A model generated the notes under the pieces. It was not told the origin of the DNA. It saw only the letters and a program-made list of their open reading frames with translations, and did not search any database. The translations under genes were made by a program, and so were the position numbers. Below are positions 62,429-64,000 of a stretch of DNA of 64,000 nt, piece after piece. Every line of letters starts with the position of its first letter. Position 1 is the first letter of the stretch. This DNA comes from Zygaena filipendulae (lineage: Eukaryota > Arthropoda > Insecta > Lepidoptera > Zygaenidae): NCBI GenBank assembly GCA_907165275.2, contig CAJRBF020000007.1, forward strand, positions 124,001 through 188,000. The letters run 5' to 3'.

Positions 62429-63355
62429 TGTGCACACCTTGCACATGAGCACAGAAATACTTACGAAAATACTTACATACTTCACAGCGGTTTACCTCCA
62501 TCTACCTACCATTACCAAACCGTGTACGTAACATACCTTTACCGGGGAATTGGATTAAGGATCAGGAAGGTTGAAGGAGCAAGAGAGAAATAACATACAC
62601 AGTGGAATCACCTTATTATCGAATCACAAGAAAGAAACAGGACACGGACAACTTGTTATGTTATTCTTTATTGCCTAGCTGACTCAATCCCAACGAATTC
62701 CAGACAGAGGAAAGTGCGAGGAGCAATCTTGAAAAAGACGACCTCGCTGGAGATTCGAAGGAACAGTCAAGCGACGTCACGTTCCTGGGTCACACTCACT
62801 GAAGTGACTACGCAAGCAAGATCAGGCAGTACATCAAAATGGAAAGAGTGGCTCTGAAAAGAGCCGTTTTTAATCGCCTGGATCTTGCGACGCTGTTGTA
62901 CACCATCAAGCACCATGGAACTACTCGGTCGGAGATACCTGTACGGCACCACACGCACATCCACGATTCGCGGTCCGGCGCGAGACGCGCGGCCTTGCGC
63001 TCTCAACGATCGATGGCGACTGGCGCCTGAGACGCGGCGGACTGAGCTCCTGCGCGCGCGCCGCCCGCGTCCTCCGCGCCGCGCACCCCGCGCATGCGCG
63101 GTGCGAGTGTGCGACGAGAGGAGACTATGAAATTCTAGAAACTAGCATCTCGCTCGAATCTGTCCGCCATTTAATGTACGATTTCTCATTGGTTGTTTGG
63201 TTGTAAATATTTAATGTTGTGTTTTTGATTGGTTGTTAGTTTTAAGGTTTTCTGTATATATAGCGCTAAGTTTTTAACAATAAATCACTTCCAAAATTCC
63301 ATTTCTACAGCAAATGTGAGTTTAATACCTACCTGCTCGTAATACTACCGCCACA
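62429..63355 (+). repeat. Solo LTR of the Kabuki-like Gypsy (inverted relative to the tandem pair)
   Basis: A full 927-bp LTR, here TGTGCACACC to CGCCACA in plus orientation. It is flanked by AGCT at 62425-62428 and 63356-63359, the expected 4-bp TSD. It is more diverged from LTRs 1 and 2 than they are from each other (for example around 62930-62960). No internal region is attached, so it arose by LTR-LTR recombination. Confidence 0.9.
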
Positions 63356-64000
63356 AGCTGAACAGGTTAGTGATATAAAAAATTTCCTCGGAAATATGTT
63401 TCAAAGTGACTCTGTTGTGGAATCTCGCCCTCTAGCCAGCTCCAGTGAGTGTGGCGACGAGATCAATGCCGATATTAGCGGTGATTTGTATCTAGACAAC
63501 GAAGTAGACAAACCTTCATCCACTGATCTAAGGTCAATCAAATGATCAGGAGCATTAAAGCTTTCTATTAATACTGTTTTAAAGGAGCCTACGATTCCAA
63601 AATCTACACAGAGTCACGTTGATTTAATTAACACTATACAACATTTTGGTTCAGAAGACTGGTCTAATGTTAGATATTCTGATGTTCAAAAGCAATATTG
63701 TTCATACCCAGGTTATACTGACCTTGAAACAAACGAGGAAATAAAGCCATTTCACAAATATTCTAATTTAAGCCTAACAGAGCGTGGTTTTGCAGCAATA
63801 ACGTTAGCTCTAGTTAAACAAAGAGAAGCGGAACAAAGTGGTTTTAATCAATTGATTTCTTGGTCAAGTACTACTCAAGATTTATCTCCTAAAACTATAG
63901 CTGACAAAATTAATGAAATTTTTGTAGAGGGTAGTTTCAAAAAATTTCTAATGATATTTTGCAACTGGCCTGCGGTCACCGCGCTGACCAAATACAACAA
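63356..64000 (+). pseudogene. Outer DIRS gag, conserved part (runs off the window)
   Basis: Reads EQVSDIKNFLGNMFQSDSVVESRPLASSSEC... and ...TDLRSIK, then a stop (TGA at 63544), then SGALKLSINTVLKEPTIPKS. The conserved block follows: HFGSEDWSNVRYSDVQKQYC, YPGYTDLETNEEIKPFHKYS, LTERGFAAITLALVKQREA and ISWSSTTQDLSPKTI. At an A-run near 63945 the frame shifts and reads on as ISNDILQLACGHRADQIQ. These motifs are those of gag-like proteins encoded by DIRS elements in insects. One stop and one frameshift make it a pseudogene in this copy; RT and recombinase would lie beyond the window. Confidence 0.78.

Overview
The window looks like repeat-dense insect nuclear DNA, probably lepidopteran. The supporting signs are AT-rich sequence, eukaryotic splice signals, R1/I/Jockey-group non-LTR elements, BEL/Pao, a CsRn1/Kabuki-like Ty3/Gypsy, DIRS, and a short RTE-like tail of a kind common in moths and butterflies. 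I see no convincing host gene, tRNA, rRNA or CRISPR array. Almost everything is transposable elements inserted into one another, and many junctions can be read to the base from target-site duplications (TSDs) or from reading frames that resume.

Layout. (1) 1-1809: 3' end of a BEL/Pao element (+ strand; integrase and LTR). (2) 1926-11311: a second BEL/Pao fragment (- strand gag/protease). Its gag is split by a 7.75 kb TIR-bounded DNA transposon (2986-10740, TSD AATT) encoding a spliced DUF7869-like, possibly Sola-type, transposase. The large intron of that gene holds a Ty3/Gypsy element (6139-10009, 420-bp LTRs) that has lost protease and reverse transcriptase and keeps a gag-integrase fusion. 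(3) 12719-35162: an I-like non-LTR element with a 12-bp TSD. Its own length is about 5.5 kb, but it is interrupted by a non-coding LTR element (14554-16557), a tailed fragment (16581-16893), a 14.4 kb insertion ending in an intact R1-group element (16969-31368, 14-bp TSD) and a short tailed insert (33572-33821). Inside the 14.4 kb insertion lies a minus-strand non-LTR element (about 20399-25401) with ORF1, ORF2 and, between them, an unexpected hydrophobic third ORF. (4) 35175-64000: pieces that seem to belong to one DIRS-type element, broken by a 12.7 kb non-coding LTR-flanked element (35464-48156, TSD CGTT), a tandem pair of Kabuki-like Gypsy elements sharing one LTR (48209-60410), a Jockey-like element (about 60629-62424) and a solo LTR (62429-63355). 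The 12.7 kb element itself contains another, decayed DIRS (40054-45593) with inverted terminal repeats, an internal complementary region and a 102-bp tandem array.

How the parts relate. The genes form no shared pathway; each set serves its own element. LTR elements use gag, protease, RT/RNase H and integrase. Non-LTR elements use an RNA-binding ORF1 plus an endonuclease/RT ORF2. The DNA transposon uses a predicted RNase H-fold transposase acting on its TIRs. By nesting, the I-like, BEL and outer DIRS copies are old. The R1-group element, the minus-strand non-LTR element and the Gypsy tandem have intact ORFs and look young. The strongest leads are the hydrophobic ORF in the minus-strand non-LTR element and the DUF7869-like DNA transposon.
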